In this document: piece by piece, positions 10,655 through 21,880 of the stretch
Position numbering within the stretch: position 1 is the stretch's first letter
Layout: every line of letters starts with the position of its first letter
Assembly: GCA_036346395.1 (NCBI GenBank)
Contig: CM070609.1
Coordinates: forward strand, 49,920,777-49,984,776
Length of the DNA stretch: 64,000 bases
Direction of reading: 5' to 3'
Source: Hsuehochloa calcarea
Lineage: Eukaryota > Streptophyta > Magnoliopsida > Poales > Poaceae
Program-made: the position numbers and the translations under genes
Notes under the pieces: generated by a model
What the model was told of the DNA's origin: nothing
The model's database searches: none
What the model saw: the letters and a program-made list of their open reading frames with translations, nothing else

Positions 10655-10945
10655 CTAGGAGGTTCCATCAGCTGTTTGGATAGTTTCAGAATGAGTATAT
10701 AGGGTGTAAGATGCGAAAGCAGTAAGCGAACCCGTGACGTGCTTGGATGCCCCTGAATCTATGATCCAATCAACATGACAGTGCTTATATGTGGATGCAA
10801 TTATATATGCCTGAGTACCTTCACCCACGTGGGCATAGTTTGCAAAGTTACAAAAGGAGGTGGAATCATGAGAAGTCTCCAATGCCTTTTCCTGCTGCCA
10901 CTTCTCCCATTGCATAGCTTGCTCGCCTGTTAGAGTAACATACAT
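10655..10945 (-). pseudogene. copia-1 aspartic protease
   Basis: A 96-codon minus-strand frame contains HVDWIIDSGASKHVTG, the copia protease active site (DSGA followed by KHVTG), preceded by a typical gag-protease linker (MQWEKWQQEKA) and followed by the IQTADGTS block. The enzyme would cleave the Gag-Pol polyprotein inside the virus-like particle. The open frame stops at 10655, and the rest of the domain (GVGSVECTPS, LHVHFFPVNLLS) continues after a frame break. Confidence 0.88.
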
Positions 10946-10949
10946 GATC

Positions 10950-12000
10950 TCCTCTGGCAGGGCAACATTAGCCCTGGGGCCAACTCGGCCCCTTCCTCGA
11001 CCTCCACCTCCATGACCACCACGATCTCCACCTCGGCCTCCACAACCACCACGACCTCCACCTCGACCTCCATACTATGGAGAAGGACAAGTACAGCTCA
11101 GATGTCCTCTCATCCCACAGTTATAGCACCCCTATCATCTGATATAGCGTATGCGGATCTAACCGAGTTACTGTCCCCCATTACTCGTAGTCGAACCTCC
11201 TCCTGCACCATAGCCGAAATAGCATCCTCTATAGTAAACAAGTTTGCCAAGTGAAACATGGCAGCCCTTCTACTCTCAAACTTTGGGTGCAGTCCCTTTA
11301 GAAAGTTGTGTAACCCGTCTATATTACAGCCACACCCTGCCAGCCTCAATATCACTAGCACATGTTAACTGTAGTGGATCATAGTGATCTAAATCTGCCT
11401 ACAGTTGCTGCAGTTCACTAGCATACTCCTGGACAGTCTTCTCCTCCTATTTTAGGGCCTCCACCTTCCCCTGGACCTCCACCATCATCATCATATTTCC
11501 TACCCTAGAGTACATATTGCTTAGCATCTTCCACATCACCGGTGCACTCTGCATCATCTCCACCATTCGAGCGATGAATAGAGCATCGATGTTAGCAACC
11601 AAGCTACCACCACAAAGTTGGCAGTGTTCCACATCCTTCAATCCATGCTTGTCTTGTCTGTAGGCTCAGCACAAGTCTCCCTCAGGTAGTGCTTCACTCA
11701 CTTCATCCTCAGAATTAGCTGAACTCTTCTAGACCAACTTAGGTAATTCTTACTTCCTTCTAACTTTACATCATTCGGCATCAACTCCAGCTTTAGGTTA
11801 GATGACCATGCACCAGTCCTCGAACCTACCATACCCGCCACGAAGAGGTCCTGTAACATGCTTCTCATGTCACCTTAGTTACCAGCGAGGAAGTAATCTC
11901 AACAACTACCTTCCTGTTCTCTTATGCCGCCCTCATCGCGGTTTTTTCTTCATCTTTCCTCGCAACCTCAATCTTCTCAAGGGCCATCTTCTCAAACAAC
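10950..12000 (-). pseudogene. copia-1 gag
   Basis: The minus strand carries copia gag blocks: APVMWKMLSNMYSRVGNMM and EVQGKVEALK (around 11450-11560), FLKGLHPKFESRRAAMF and IEDAISAMVQEEVRL (11110-11330), then VRSAYAISD and a zinc-knuckle remnant (GMRGHLSCTC) followed by a Gly/Arg-rich tail encoded by CCACCTCCACC-type repeats near 10990-11080. The first cysteines of the CCHC knuckle are lost. The gag N-terminus towards 12000 is too degraded to place a start codon. Gag would form the particle shell and bind RNA. Confidence 0.8.
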
Positions 12001-12159
12001 TGGAGCAATGCAAATCACTTACGAAGATATACCGTGCGTATCTCCCACGATCACGATAATTCTTCACGCATCAACGTTCTGTCGAACCTCGATGACTGCC
12101 TTCATAGTTATCAAAATTATGCAGATGTGTAACATAATTTTTTTCCCGAACTGATTGAT

Positions 12160-12530
12160 TTTTTTGAACGAACATAACTTTTTTTTTCCTTCCTCTCTTC
12201 TCTCTCTCTCTCCTTTTTCTTCCTCTACCAACACTCCTTTTGCTTCCTCTCTCCTCCTTTTCTTCCTCTGCCACCTTTTGCTTCTTCCTCTCGAGAGTGC
12301 TTCTCTCTCCCGAGCCCATAGCAAACCCGAGCGCTTCTTTCCCCCTTCCTCTTCCTCGTCACCGGATCTCCTCTCTTCTCCTCTACCGCTGGCCCAAGCG
12401 ACGGCCCGAGCAGCGAGCAATGGCCCGAGTGGTGGCCCGAGCGGCGGCGACGGCCCGCATGCCCGCGCTGGTGCCCGCAATGCACGACGGCGGCTAGTGG
12501 TCGCGCTGGCACGGACGGCTTCGAGTTGAA
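12160..12530 (-). other. Purine-rich leader of copia-1
   Basis: Between the primer site and gag lies a leader of about 370 bp that is CT-rich on the plus strand (ttcctctcttctctctctct) and GC-rich towards 12530. Overlapping open frames on both strands here are low-complexity (Arg/Lys/Glu- or Ser/Leu-rich) and are not credible genes. Confidence 0.6.
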
Positions 12531-12592
12531 TGGCGGCGGCGGCAGATTGATCCGAGGTTTGTACGATTAGGGTTAGGGTTGGGTGGTGGGGA

Positions 12593-12606
12593 TGACTTTG
12601 ATACCA
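12593..12606 (-). promoter_or_regulatory. Primer binding site of copia-1
   Basis: TGGTATCAAAGTCA on the minus strand directly follows the 5' LTR. It matches the usual initiator-tRNA-Met site TGGTATCAGAGC with one change in the core. Confidence 0.85.
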
Positions 12607-12726
12607 TGTAGATTTATCGGAATAATGTGTGTTTCCGTAGGATCCCCATACATTTATTAATAGTATCAAACTAGAGTTCGACTCTTATACAACTTGTTAT
12701 TTGATCTAACACTTAACTCTTCAACA
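12607..12726 (-). repeat. 5' LTR of copia-1
   Basis: The 120-bp LTR runs from TGTAGATTTATCGG to CTCTTCAACA on the plus strand. It pairs with 7697-7818 and is followed by the duplication ATTAC. Confidence 0.92.
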
Positions 12727-12997
12727 ATTACTCAAATTAATTGGGATGAGGCAGATTTGTTGTAATTAACCTTTGATCCTGAGATCGGTGATAAGTCTCT
12801 AGTCAATCCTTTTAAGCACAAAATTTGCTTGAGTCGGCTTGCATAATCAAGAGTGTGTCATCTGCCGGACGATGGGGAAATTAGCCTGGTTGTCTTGAGG
12901 AAAAGGGAGGTGTAGCAAATTTCTTTTGTGAGCTTCGCTTATGATTGATTGTAATAAATATGTGTCAACACAAAGAGTAGCGGCGATAAGTGGTCAC
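12727..12997 (-). pseudogene. L1-type LINE ORF2, RT palm fragment
   Basis: This 271-bp island between two LTR elements is LINE sequence. The minus strand gives DHLSPLLFVLT (usual GDPLSPLLFVL), a block ending in ADDTLLIM (the RT active site, with the preceding Tyr codon lost in a small deletion), and SGSKVNYNKSAS. It joins the left LINE fragment through the ATTAC duplication and the right one through the GTCAC duplication, so both LTR elements entered the same LINE independently. Stops and indels make it a pseudogene. Confidence 0.85.
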
Positions 12998-13579
12998 TGT
13001 TGGAACTGGAACGAATGCTCGGAGTGTACTCGGCTAAATTGAAAAAACAGAATGGAGAGAGAACACACACAAGAGTTTGTGACGTGCTACTTCTCACGCC
13101 TTTTCCTTGTTGTTGTTGTCTCTTTATATAAAGCAAAACAAATCGGTTACATGCGTAAAGCATTAAGTGTTGCATGTCCTCCCGTTGGATCGCATGCATG
13201 CACATGTATAATCGCCACTCCATTAACACACGCACACACACTTACTCGCATGCATGCAAACTAGAAAATCACTCCTCCGTAATTCCTGTGCAACGCTTGT
13301 ACATGTATTGCCTTCTCGCATGTACGCCTCCTTGACCGCTTCCTACTCCGGACGGACATGACGACTTTGGTCAATACTGCCACAAATACATGTATGACTA
13401 ATTCCAAGTAACACATACGCACACTCAACTCCCGGTGGCGATCCGCTTCACTACACACTCCAGATCTCGCCACTACGCCATGCTATAATGCTTCAACTAA
13501 CTTGGACATTAGCCACTATACATGTAACACTCAAGAATAAATAAACAAAAATACATAAACAACAAGATTAGTTCCAACA
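12998..13579 (-). repeat. 3' LTR of the gag-only element
   Basis: The 582-bp LTR has a TATA motif on the minus strand (CTTTATATAAAGAG, 13123-13133). It contains the direct word gcatgcatgcacatgtat. It is closely similar to the other LTR along its whole length. Confidence 0.9.
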
Positions 13580-13599
13580 ATCACCCTCTAATCTTGTTG

Positions 13600-14480
13600 T
13601 CGTTATTTATTTATTTAAATTTTTTAGCACCTCTTCGCCGGTCTTCAAAGTAGCGTTGGCTCATCGTCGGCTGGCCCGCCACGAGAGCAAAGACGCCCTT
13701 CTCCTTTGAATCTAAGCACACTTTTTCTCCCAAGAATAGTGCCCATATTGTCGGGTAGCTGTAGCAACAAGACCTTGCCTTGTCGAAGGTGCCGCTTCTT
13801 CTTGCCGCGAGGTCGCCCACCAATGCTCGATGCACTAGAGGCGAGCAAAGATATCCTCTCGGTTTGTCCCATCACGCTATGCATCCTTTCCTCGTGACGC
13901 TTTGAGACGCACCAATTGCCTCATCGAAGGCATCTCGCCCGTGTCGGAGAATTGCTCGATCGCCGCAATCACCGCAAGAACTTGTTAGGCACGAGTCGAG
14001 TAGCTTCTTGACGAAGTTCAAGATCCTCCATGGTCGCACCGAGATCACTCAACTTGTTCGCCAGGCCACCGATTTTGCCCGCGAACTCGCCAATTGACTC
14101 GGTTTCCTTCATGTGCGATCCTTGAAGTCACTCTTAAAGGTCCGCACCGCGCCTTCTTCACTCGATCAACTCCAAGGCACCTCGCCTTCAAACTCTCCCA
14201 CATCTCCTTAGTGTCTTCTTCTTGGCGATCCGACAAAGACGCCTTCTCGGGACGGCCCCAAAAAGACATGCACGCGCCGGCTTGTCCTTCTTGGTTTCCA
14301 CAACCTCCCCATCCGCGGGCTTGATGGCATCCCAAATGCCTTGCGCCTGTGTTGGCCTCCATCCCGACGCCTGTGGAGTAGTTGGTTGTCGCCAAGACGG
14401 TACACCAAGGAGACGCCATTCTCTTGATCGATTGGCGCCGGATGATCGACATCTCCTTGAACCGCAGGTACTTGGGCATA
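13600..14480 (-). pseudogene. Copia-type gag of the gag-only element
   Basis: The minus strand shows gag (UBN2-like) blocks in changing frames: YAQVPAVQGDVDHPAPID near the start (about 14470), GVSLVYRLGDNQLL, EMWESLKARCLGVDRVKKAR (14160-14240), then a section matching the usual MKETES-EFAGK block (about 14060-14110) and a C-terminal GRPRGKKKRHLRQGKVLLLQ region where a CCHC knuckle would be expected but is not recognisable. At least three frame breaks are needed to follow the protein. Gag would package the element RNA in particles supplied or completed by an autonomous copia. The start is probably at 14479 (MPKYLRFKE) or just upstream. Confidence 0.78.
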
Positions 14481-14490
14481 CAACTTCAAT

Positions 14491-14503
14491 GGCTCTGATA
14501 CCA
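14491..14503 (-). promoter_or_regulatory. Primer binding site of the gag-only element
   Basis: TGGTATCAGAGCC on the minus strand, two bases inside the 5' LTR end, is an exact consensus initiator-tRNA-Met primer site. Confidence 0.92.
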
Positions 14504-14505
14504 AA

Positions 14506-15079
14506 TGTTGGAACTGGAACGAATGCTCGGAGTGTACTCGGCTAAATTGAAAAAACTGAATGGAGAGAGAACACACACAAGAGTTTGTGACGTGCTACTT
14601 CTCACGCTCTTTCCTTGTTGTCGTTGTCTCTTTATATAAAGCAAAACAAATCGTTACATGCGTAAAGCATTAAGTGTTGCATGTCCTCCCGTTGGACTGC
14701 ATGCATGCACATGTATAACTGCCACTCCATTAACACACGCACACACACTTACTCTGCATGCATGCAAACTAGAAAACTGTCACCTCCAATTCCTGTGCGC
14801 TTGTACATGTATTGCCTTCCCGCATGTACGCCACTTGACCGCTTACTCCGGACGGACATGACGACTTGGTCAATACTCGCCACAAATACATGTATGACTA
14901 ATTCCAAGTAACACATACGTGCACTCAACTCTGGTCGGGCGATCTGCTCACTACACACTCCAGATCCTGCCACTACGCCATGCTATACGTTTCAACTAAC
15001 TTGGACATTAGCCACTATACATGTAACACTCAAGCATAAATAAATAAAAAATACATAAACAACAAGATTAGTTCCAACA
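14506..15079 (-). repeat. 5' LTR of the gag-only element
   Basis: The 574-bp LTR pairs with 12998-13579. A TATA motif on the minus strand lies at 14631-14641, and the target duplication GTCAC follows. Confidence 0.9.
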
Positions 15080-16095
15080 GTCACCTTGTCTTACACCTCG
15101 TTTGCACTGGAAGTTGAAGACCCAGAGCTGAGGATTTCTTGAACACAATAAATCCACTTGCTATCAAATCCTTAATGATGTAACATAGTGTCATGCTCAA
15201 CAGTATCAAATGCTTTTTTCAAAATCCAGTTTTAGAATAATTATTTCCCTCTTGGAGTGATGACATTGGTGTAAATACTCAAAAGCCCAGGCCAAGCAAT
15301 CTTGGATTGTTCTGCTCTTAATAAAACCATATTGGTTTGTGTGAACAATTTGTAGAATCACATTCTGTAGCCTGTCAGCTAGGAGCTTAGTCAAAAGCTT
15401 CAGAAAAGAAATTATCAATGAAATGGGCCTGAAATCATTTACACCCACTGGTGAATTCTTTTTTGGGACCAAAGTAATTAGAGAAGTATTGACACACTGA
15501 AGATTTATCCTTTTTTGTTGAAAGTCCCAGCAGAAAGATTGAAAGTCTCTGGATATAATTGACCAACATCTTTTGAAGAACAGACCATTTAAACTATCTG
15601 GTCCAGGAGCTTTGTCCCGAGGCAGCTTCGCAATCATAGCATCTATTTCCTGCACAGTGAAACAGACTGACAGAATATCTAAACCATCCACTCGCTTGAT
15701 CCGATTTGTCAGATAAAAATGCATAATAGGTGAATTGGTTATACCCATTCTGTTTTTGTAAGTTTTCTATAGTACAACTTCTTGGTCATGGTGGTTTGTG
15801 ACAATGCGCTCATCTGGAGTTGTAAGCTTGGTTATTGTATTTTTCCTGTATTGCTCTGTGGCCAGAGCATGAAAAAGTTTGTTATTCTCATCTCCAAATT
15901 TGACCCATCTAATAGTGCTTCTTTTCTTCCAGTATTCATGTTTGCAATGCAATAGTTTTGCTTTATGTCTTTTAGCGATGTTCCAGAAGTTCCATTCTGG
16001 TATGCTCAGTGCCCTTTGATCTTCTAAATCATCCATAAGAGAAGTTACCAATTTGCAATTTGGATTAAAATATTTAACTGGGAGAAGGTTTTGCT
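15080..16095 (-). pseudogene. L1-type LINE ORF2, RT N-terminal fragment
   Basis: On the minus strand two long open stretches (16108-15767 and 15748-15206) are separated only by a stop and a short gap. They give WNFWNIAKRHKAKLLHCKHE, IRWVKFGDENNKLFHALAT, AMIAKLPRDKAPGPDSLNG, LVPKKNSPVGVNDFRPISLI, NQYGFIKSRTIQDCLAWAFE and LKLDFEKSI. These are the linker and RT motifs 0-3 (fingers and first palm Asp) of plant L1 ORF2. It is the best preserved part of the LINE. It is cut on the left by the gag-only element (GTCAC) and on the right by a Tekay-family solo LTR (TTGCT), and continues at 31370. Confidence 0.92.
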
Positions 16096-18226
16096 TGTAA
16101 CATCCCAAATGGGGAATTGTGTTTCAAATGTATAAAAATGAGAAGAAATTAAAACTTTTCTTGCATCTTGAAGTCCTTGATTATTTCAGTAATTCTTGTA
16201 AAGGAATTATGGAAATCAAAAATCAAAATCTTCAATTGACTCCAATCAAAAACCTCCTTGGCGAAGATCTTGTGCCAAATTCATGTAAATATTTTTCGTG
16301 AGTTCTAGGGAGGCATGGTAATACCTTTGAATTATTTCATGATTTTTAGAAATCATTTGATAATTTGGAGGCAAGTCAAACCAAGTCAAAGCTTGTTCAA
16401 ATCCTAACTCCAATCTTCTGGAATTTCTGGAGAAAGAATGCAATGCATGAAAATCTCTGAAAATTTTATGTAAGGTTAATCCTTAAGTCAGCAACCTACA
16501 GTTAAAATCTCAGGATTTTTGGAGCTTATTTGCTACCTTAACCAAATCCTCCAAAAATCAGCTATTAATTCAAACCCTAGCTGATTTTCACTGTTCCTTG
16601 GGTTCGAGTCAGACTCGGGCTCGAGCCAAGTGACTTGGTTCAATCAACTAATTGTACCCGGCGCGGTCGCTCGGGCGCGAGCATCGTAGATCGTTGGATC
16701 CGAGATCAACGACTCATGTGCGTGTGAACGTTCGGACCATCCGAACGTTTTGATCAACGAGTCGTTGGATCTTAGATCAACGGCCCGATTGAAGTGAACG
16801 CTCGACCACCGATCGTCTCCGCTCATTTGAGCCGTCCGATTTGGAGATAACGGCCGGATTGAAGTGAACATTCGGACTGCTCCAATCGTCCTGCTCATTG
16901 GAACCGTCCGACTTCGATCCAACAAAGGCCGCCGCTGCCTCCTTCCTCGAAGTCCGAGCCGCGGTGGTTGAGTCAAAAGCCATGGCGTGTGCGGGACTGA
17001 GCAGCAGAGTGTCACCTCGGTGACCACCTTTAAACGGCTCTCTCGCCAGACACTGCCCGCCGTGCACCGCCTCAAAAGTCCATTGCTCAACCGCCCAGCC
17101 GCTCTCAAGTGCTCTCATGGCAGGTATGACCCAAGAGGGTTTATTGCCATTGCTCTCTGCCATTTACTCTATTTAAGCTCCATTGCTTCCCCTTTGGCTT
17201 CCTTTAGCATCTCCGTAACTCTAGCTAGCACTTCAGTGTTTGTTTGAGCTGCATTCATCCGAAACCATTTCGGCCGCCATTGTCGAGCTTCAAGCTTACG
17301 GTGAAGGCGGTACCTCAGTGGCTCTCACTCTCCATTTCTTGCTCCCTCTGCTCCCTCTTGTTTTTCTTGAGCTTAACCCTCGCTCAATTTCACTTTTCAT
17401 CCTCATGGCTTGGCTGAATTGGAGATTTCCCATTTTCGGCCGAAAGCACCTCTTTTTCGTCACCGGAGCAGCTCCAACCTCCTCTGTGTCTTTCCCGTGC
17501 TCAGGTAACTCCACATTAGTCCCTAGTTGCTTGGCACTAGCTTACTTGGACCGCATCGGAGCTTCTTTGTATTTTTCGTTTTTCGGCCATTTTTGTCACC
17601 TCTGTAAACTCCGGCATGCCGACGTTCTAGACAGCCGCAGCCGTAATTTTTGATCCCATTGTGTGTGCAAAACTATTGCGGATCCATTTTGGGCCTTAGC
17701 TCACGCCGCCGTGACTAGAGTCGCCGGCGGTGAGCCTCCTTTCGCCGTTGAGTTTTGTCGGCTGAACTCGGCGCGAACATTTTGAATGTGGTTCGCTGTG
17801 GACCGTCGATCCTTGGATCTACGGTCCACAAGGATCGACGGTCCACAATTGCGTGAATGTTCGGACCATCCGAACGCAGCGATCCATTTGTACCGTAGGA
17901 TTTTAGATCAACTGCTCAGATTCGAGTGAACGTTCGGACCATCCGAACGTCTCGATCCATATGGACCTTTGGATCTAAATCCAACGGTGAACGTATGAGC
18001 CGCGCGCGCGCGTTGTGCTCTGCGCGCGTGGGCCATTGGATTTCGAATCTACGGCTCAGGTTCGCGTGAACGTTCAGACCGGTCGAAGGTTTCTTCGTTG
18101 TGAGTCGTCCATCTCAAGATCAACGGCTCATGTGCGTGTGAACGTTCGGGTGTGAACGTTCGGACCATCCGAACGTCTCCATCCATGTGGACCGTTGGAT
18201 CTAAATCCAACGGTGGGGTTGTGAAC
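16096..18226 (+). mobile_element. Tekay-family solo LTR, 5' part (split by SIRE copia)
   Basis: It begins TGTAACATCCCAAA after the target duplication TTGCT (16091-16095). Its first few hundred bases align with the reverse complement of the ends of the LTRs at 53735 and 63513, so it belongs to the same family in the opposite orientation, but it is more diverged. Positions 16660-18226 are rich in repeated words such as GTGAACGTTCGGACCATCC and GGATCTAAATCCAACGGT. It is interrupted at 18226 by a SIRE-like element and resumes at 29162. With no partner LTR or internal region, it is a solo LTR. Confidence 0.85.
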
Positions 18227-20012
18227 TGTGGATTTCATGGGGATATGCTCCAGATCTTAGGATGATGTGACAATTGGCAATGGCGTTTACGGTTTGTCGT
18301 TTCACGCATTTTCGACAAAGTTACGTGCTTATCGCTCAGGGCGGTCCGACCGGTCCTTGCACGGCGGTCCGACCGGTCCCATATCGGTCGGACCTGCCAT
18401 CCGGGCGGTCGGACCGGCGATGACCAAAAGTGTTCAAATCGAGCTGGGCCAAAAATAGGTGTTGTAGACAAGTAAGGGATCCCAATGCACTTGGTCTCAT
18501 GTTTTTGGAGCCTCCAAAGAAAAGTTCTATTGGTTTAAAGTTTCGTAAGGTTTCGGATTTTGGGAGCTTGAATTTCGCTAAGTCTCTATATGGTCCGACC
18601 GCTCATTGTGGAGCGGTCCGACCGCCATGGCGGTCCGACCGCCACCCGAGCGGCCGACCAGAACTACTTGAACGCCACCAACTTCGTGGCGATGTTGTTT
18701 TGTTAGGTCAAAGTCATTGGTTTCATGGCATATGATTTGCATGATGCATGTTTTGACTAACATGGGTCAAGTTGTGAAGAACTTGTTCCGAATTCGTGTT
18801 TTCTTGTCGTGGTTGTGCAGTAGCTTGGTGGTCAACGACGGTCAACGGCGAGGAGAATCGACTAGACTTGAAGAGTTGAGGTCCGTAACGATCGACGATG
18901 CGGGTGAGGTCAACGACTCAAGCGTGACACAAGATGGACAAGGGTGACCTATTGGCGAATCCATGACGCATGGTGAAGCGGTTTAGGTCAAAGGTTAAAG
19001 ACGGCGCTTCGTGGAAGCGTGCGTGTGTGACCCGCTTGTTAGTGGGCCTTAACGGAGCCCAATTAAGTCAAACCCTAAGAGTTTTAGGCCTCCACTATAA
19101 ATAGGAGGAGATGGTGGCGCACCTTCTCTCTCTCGCCTTTTTATGTTTCAAAACCCTAATTGTCTTTAGGGAGTTGAGGTGGAGGCTAGGGCTCTTGATG
19201 GTTTGTGGTGAATTTCGTGATCCTTGATTGTCCATCGATCCATGATGGTGTGGATGTAATCCAAAGAACAATCACGAAATCAATCTATGCAAGGTTTGCT
19301 TGAGATAAGTCTCTTTTCGCTCTTGCTTTCAATTTCGTGTTTTTAGGGCTTTCTTTGATCCACGAGTTTGTGATTGATTCTTTCACGGAATTAGCTTGCT
19401 GTGATATGTGTGAATCTATCTAGCATCATCTTGATCATCAATCTCTCACGAACAAGCTTTAGGATCAAGTTTTCGCTCTTGCCCGCTTTTAGACCTTCTG
19501 TTAATCAATTGGCAATTGCTCAAGATCGCTCCAAGAATTATCATAATATTCGATTGGAATAGGTCCTCAATAGCATAGAGAAGGTGTGTGCAAAGTTTCA
19601 TGAAGTTTGGAGTTGAGAATCAAAAGTTAGACCTAATTGCAACTTCGCCATCGGCCGATTTTATCGCTTCAGATCGGTTCAGATCGCCGTCCGATCGCCA
19701 TCACCACCGGTCCGATCGATTTTGAGCGGTCCGACCGCCAAGATAATAATGTCCGACCGCCCGCAATCGGTCCGACCGGTTCACTACAAATGATCGACCG
19801 ACCGCCAAGATTTGTATTGCTTTGATTCTTGTTGATTATTGTCGCATTGCTTAGGGTTTTTATTGATTCAATACTAGTCTTCCATTTCAGATCGTATATT
19901 GATCTTCATAGCTTTCTAATAGCTACCGGAGTGAAATTGTATTGAGTTCATAATTTGTGAAAAAGTGAGCGTGCTCCTATTCACCCCCTCTAGTCGCCTT
20001 TACGGTCCAACA
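18227..20012 (+). repeat. 5' LTR of the SIRE-like element
   Basis: 1,786 bp from TGTGGATTTCATGGGG to CCTTTACGGTCCAACA. It holds clusters of CGGTCCGACCG and its complement at about 18345-18420, 18590-18655 and 19670-19800, and a TATA box at 19096. Confidence 0.93.
19096..19104 (+). promoter_or_regulatory. TATA box of the SIRE-like 5' LTR
   Basis: CCACTATAAATAGGAGGAG is a strong plant TATA context about 0.9 kb before the LTR end. The same sequence lies at 28247 in the 3' LTR. Confidence 0.75.
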
Positions 20013-20014
20013 AG

Positions 20015-20026
20015 TGGTATCGAGCC
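20015..20026 (+). promoter_or_regulatory. Primer binding site of the SIRE-like element
   Basis: TGGTATCGAGCC lies two bases after the 5' LTR. It matches the initiator-tRNA-Met site TGGTATCAGAGCC except for one missing base. Confidence 0.85.
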
Positions 20027-20070
20027 CTGCTAGTTCAATCTTGATCTTAACCGGCCACCGAACTTTGGCG

Positions 20071-21880
20071 ATGGATAAGTTTTCTACTAAACCGCATATC
20101 TTCGATGGGCACGACTATGCCTATTGGAAGAATCGATGCGCGCTTTTCTTGAGAGCGAGGACAAGCTATTTGGGATGTTGTTAGAGCCTCACTGGTTATT
20201 CCCGAAATTGCTACACTCGCTTCGCAATTCTTTTGGCTAACAACAATAAGGCTAAGAATCTTTTATATGGTGCACTTGGTAGACAAGAATATGATAGAAT
20301 TTGTAATCTTTCAATCACAAGATGAAATTTGGAACACTCTCAAACATATCATGAGGGTTCGTCCCAAATCAAAAAGGTGCGCCAAACTGTTTACAAGCGT
20401 GAGTACAATAAATTCGAGATGCGTCCCGAGAGAGCATCGATGACATTTTCACGCTTTAATAAAGTAATTAATCAAATGAAAGTCGTTGATATTGAATATT
20501 CTCAATCTGAAAATGCCACCCATCTCTTGGCCGCAATCAACACCAAGGAGTGGGAGATGAAAGCTACCGCTATAGAAGAAAATGTTGATCTTTCAAGTCT
20601 TACTTTAGAATTGCTTTATAGTAAACTCAAGACTCATGAAATTAAAAGAGTTGATCATCCTAAGAAAGATAATTTAGCTTTGGTAGCGATCCTCTCAAAA
20701 GGTTTTGATGACTCTTGTGAATCTTCTTCTCGATTTTCATTTGCTTGTTTATCTGCTATTCATGAAGAGGAGCTTGAAAGTATTCTCAAACAGAGTTAGC
20801 TCTTCTAGCTAAGAAATTCACACGGGCCTACAATAATGTGAGAAACAAAAGAGAGGTGGTCGGTAACATGCTATGAATGTGGTGAGCTCAATCATATCCG
20901 CAAATTGCCCCAAGTCGAAAGGTAAGAGCAATCATAAGGAAGGAAAGCCACTTGGAAGAAGCCTCCTTTCAACAAATCAAGGTATGAGGCAAATAAGCTT
21001 GTGAAGGTCGCCACCGGTCCTTGCCGCTTTGAGGATCAATCCTTGAGCGATGTGGATACCGGGAGTGAGGAGGACAAGGAGGAGGAGATCCTCAAGGTAA
21101 AAAGAAAGGGAAGGCCAAAGACTTCACCGGCATGTGCTTCATGGTCGACAAGGAGGACATTGATGATAATGAGGTATCTTTTACTTATGATGAGCTTTCT
21201 GCTAAATATGATTCTATAGTTGAGCAATTGCTTAGTCAAGATGAAGCGCTTGAATTTGTTATGACAAAAAATAAGAAATTAGAGTCAAAGATTAGCAAAC
21301 TGAAAGTAGAGCTTAAAACTGCTAAGACTCTTGAACTCGATGAATGTTTATCTTGTCATGCTATGCATTCGAAATTACCAAGTTACAATCTGCTCATAAT
21401 ATTTGTGTACAACAACTTGAGAATGCTAAATCTGAACTAAATGAAATTAAAAGTGCTCCTTGTGAAAAATGTTTAGAATCTAGTAAATTGATTGCTTTTG
21501 ATGTATTTGATTCTAGCCCTTGCACTTCATGCTTAGAAAAGAACGTGAAATCAAAGATATCTTAGAAGTCGCTAGAGTCAAATATGCTAAGCTTAAGGAC
21601 AATATTGAAAATACTACTTGTGCTTCATGTTCCACTCTTAAGCTTGAAATTGCTTTATATAAGGAGAAATCTATGGATAAAACTTGTGATGCTTGTGTTA
21701 ACTTGAGAAAAGAAAATGCTTACCTTCATGATACATTAGAGAAATTTTCTAAAGGTAAGAAACAATTAAACATGATTCTTGACAAATCTAAAACTCCTTA
21801 TAAGAAGCAAGGTTTAGGATTCAATTCTTTTCAAGACAATTCAAACCCAAAAGTCATTCAAGTCTTGGAAAAGGTTTAAT
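20071..21880 (+). pseudogene. SIRE-like gag with coiled-coil, CxxC-rich tail
   Basis: The ATG at 20071 opens DKFSTKPHIFDGHDYAYWK, the usual start of SIRE/Maximus gag. A UBN2-like region follows (20329-20799, with ERASMTFSRFNKVINQMK and TLELLYSKLKTHE), then a zinc knuckle CYECGELNHIRK near 20870 whose last cysteine is lost by a 1-bp indel. From 21130 a Lys/Glu-rich coiled coil carries five evenly spaced C-x-x-C pairs (CLSC, CEKC, CTSC, CASC, CDAC) at about 21350, 21465, 21520, 21620 and 21690. Several frame breaks mean the copy as read makes no full Gag. Gag would assemble the particle and bind element RNA. Confidence 0.82.

Larger units (their letters stand above)
7697..12726 (-). mobile_element. 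Ty1-copia retrotransposon with short LTRs (copia-1)
   Basis: Complete structure on the minus strand: two LTRs of about 120 bp (7697-7818 and 12607-12726), perfect 5-bp duplication ATTAC (7692-7696 and 12727-12731), primer binding site TGGTATCAAAGTC next to the 5' LTR and a purine tract CTTGAGGGGGAG next to the 3' LTR. Gene order gag, protease, integrase, RT, RNase H identifies Ty1-copia. All domains carry frameshifts or stops, and the integrase seems internally deleted. It interrupts the LINE between its KVNYNKSAS motif (right) and the RAQCLATVFGCQ motif (left). The very short LTRs suggest an Ale- or Ivana-like lineage, but I cannot fix the lineage. Confidence 0.93.
12998..15079 (-). mobile_element. 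Gag-only non-autonomous copia element (TR-GAG type)
   Basis: A compact 2.08-kb LTR element on the minus strand: LTRs at 12998-13579 and 14506-15079 (TGTTGGAACTGG...AGTTCCAACA), perfect duplication GTCAC (12993-12997 and 15080-15084), a full primer site TGGTATCAGAGCC beside the 5' LTR and a purine tract AGATTAGAGGGTGAT beside the 3' LTR. The 0.93-kb internal part has copia gag homology only, with no protease, integrase or RT. This is the layout of TR-GAG elements, which must borrow pol from an autonomous copia. Multiple base differences between the LTRs concentrate at CTG/CG sites. Confidence 0.9.

Noticed and set aside
12064..12669. A 201-codon minus-strand frame (and overlapping frames on both strands)
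   Set aside because: It crosses the copia-1 LTR, primer site and a CT-rich leader; the Arg/Glu/Lys-rich translation is a by-product of low complexity.
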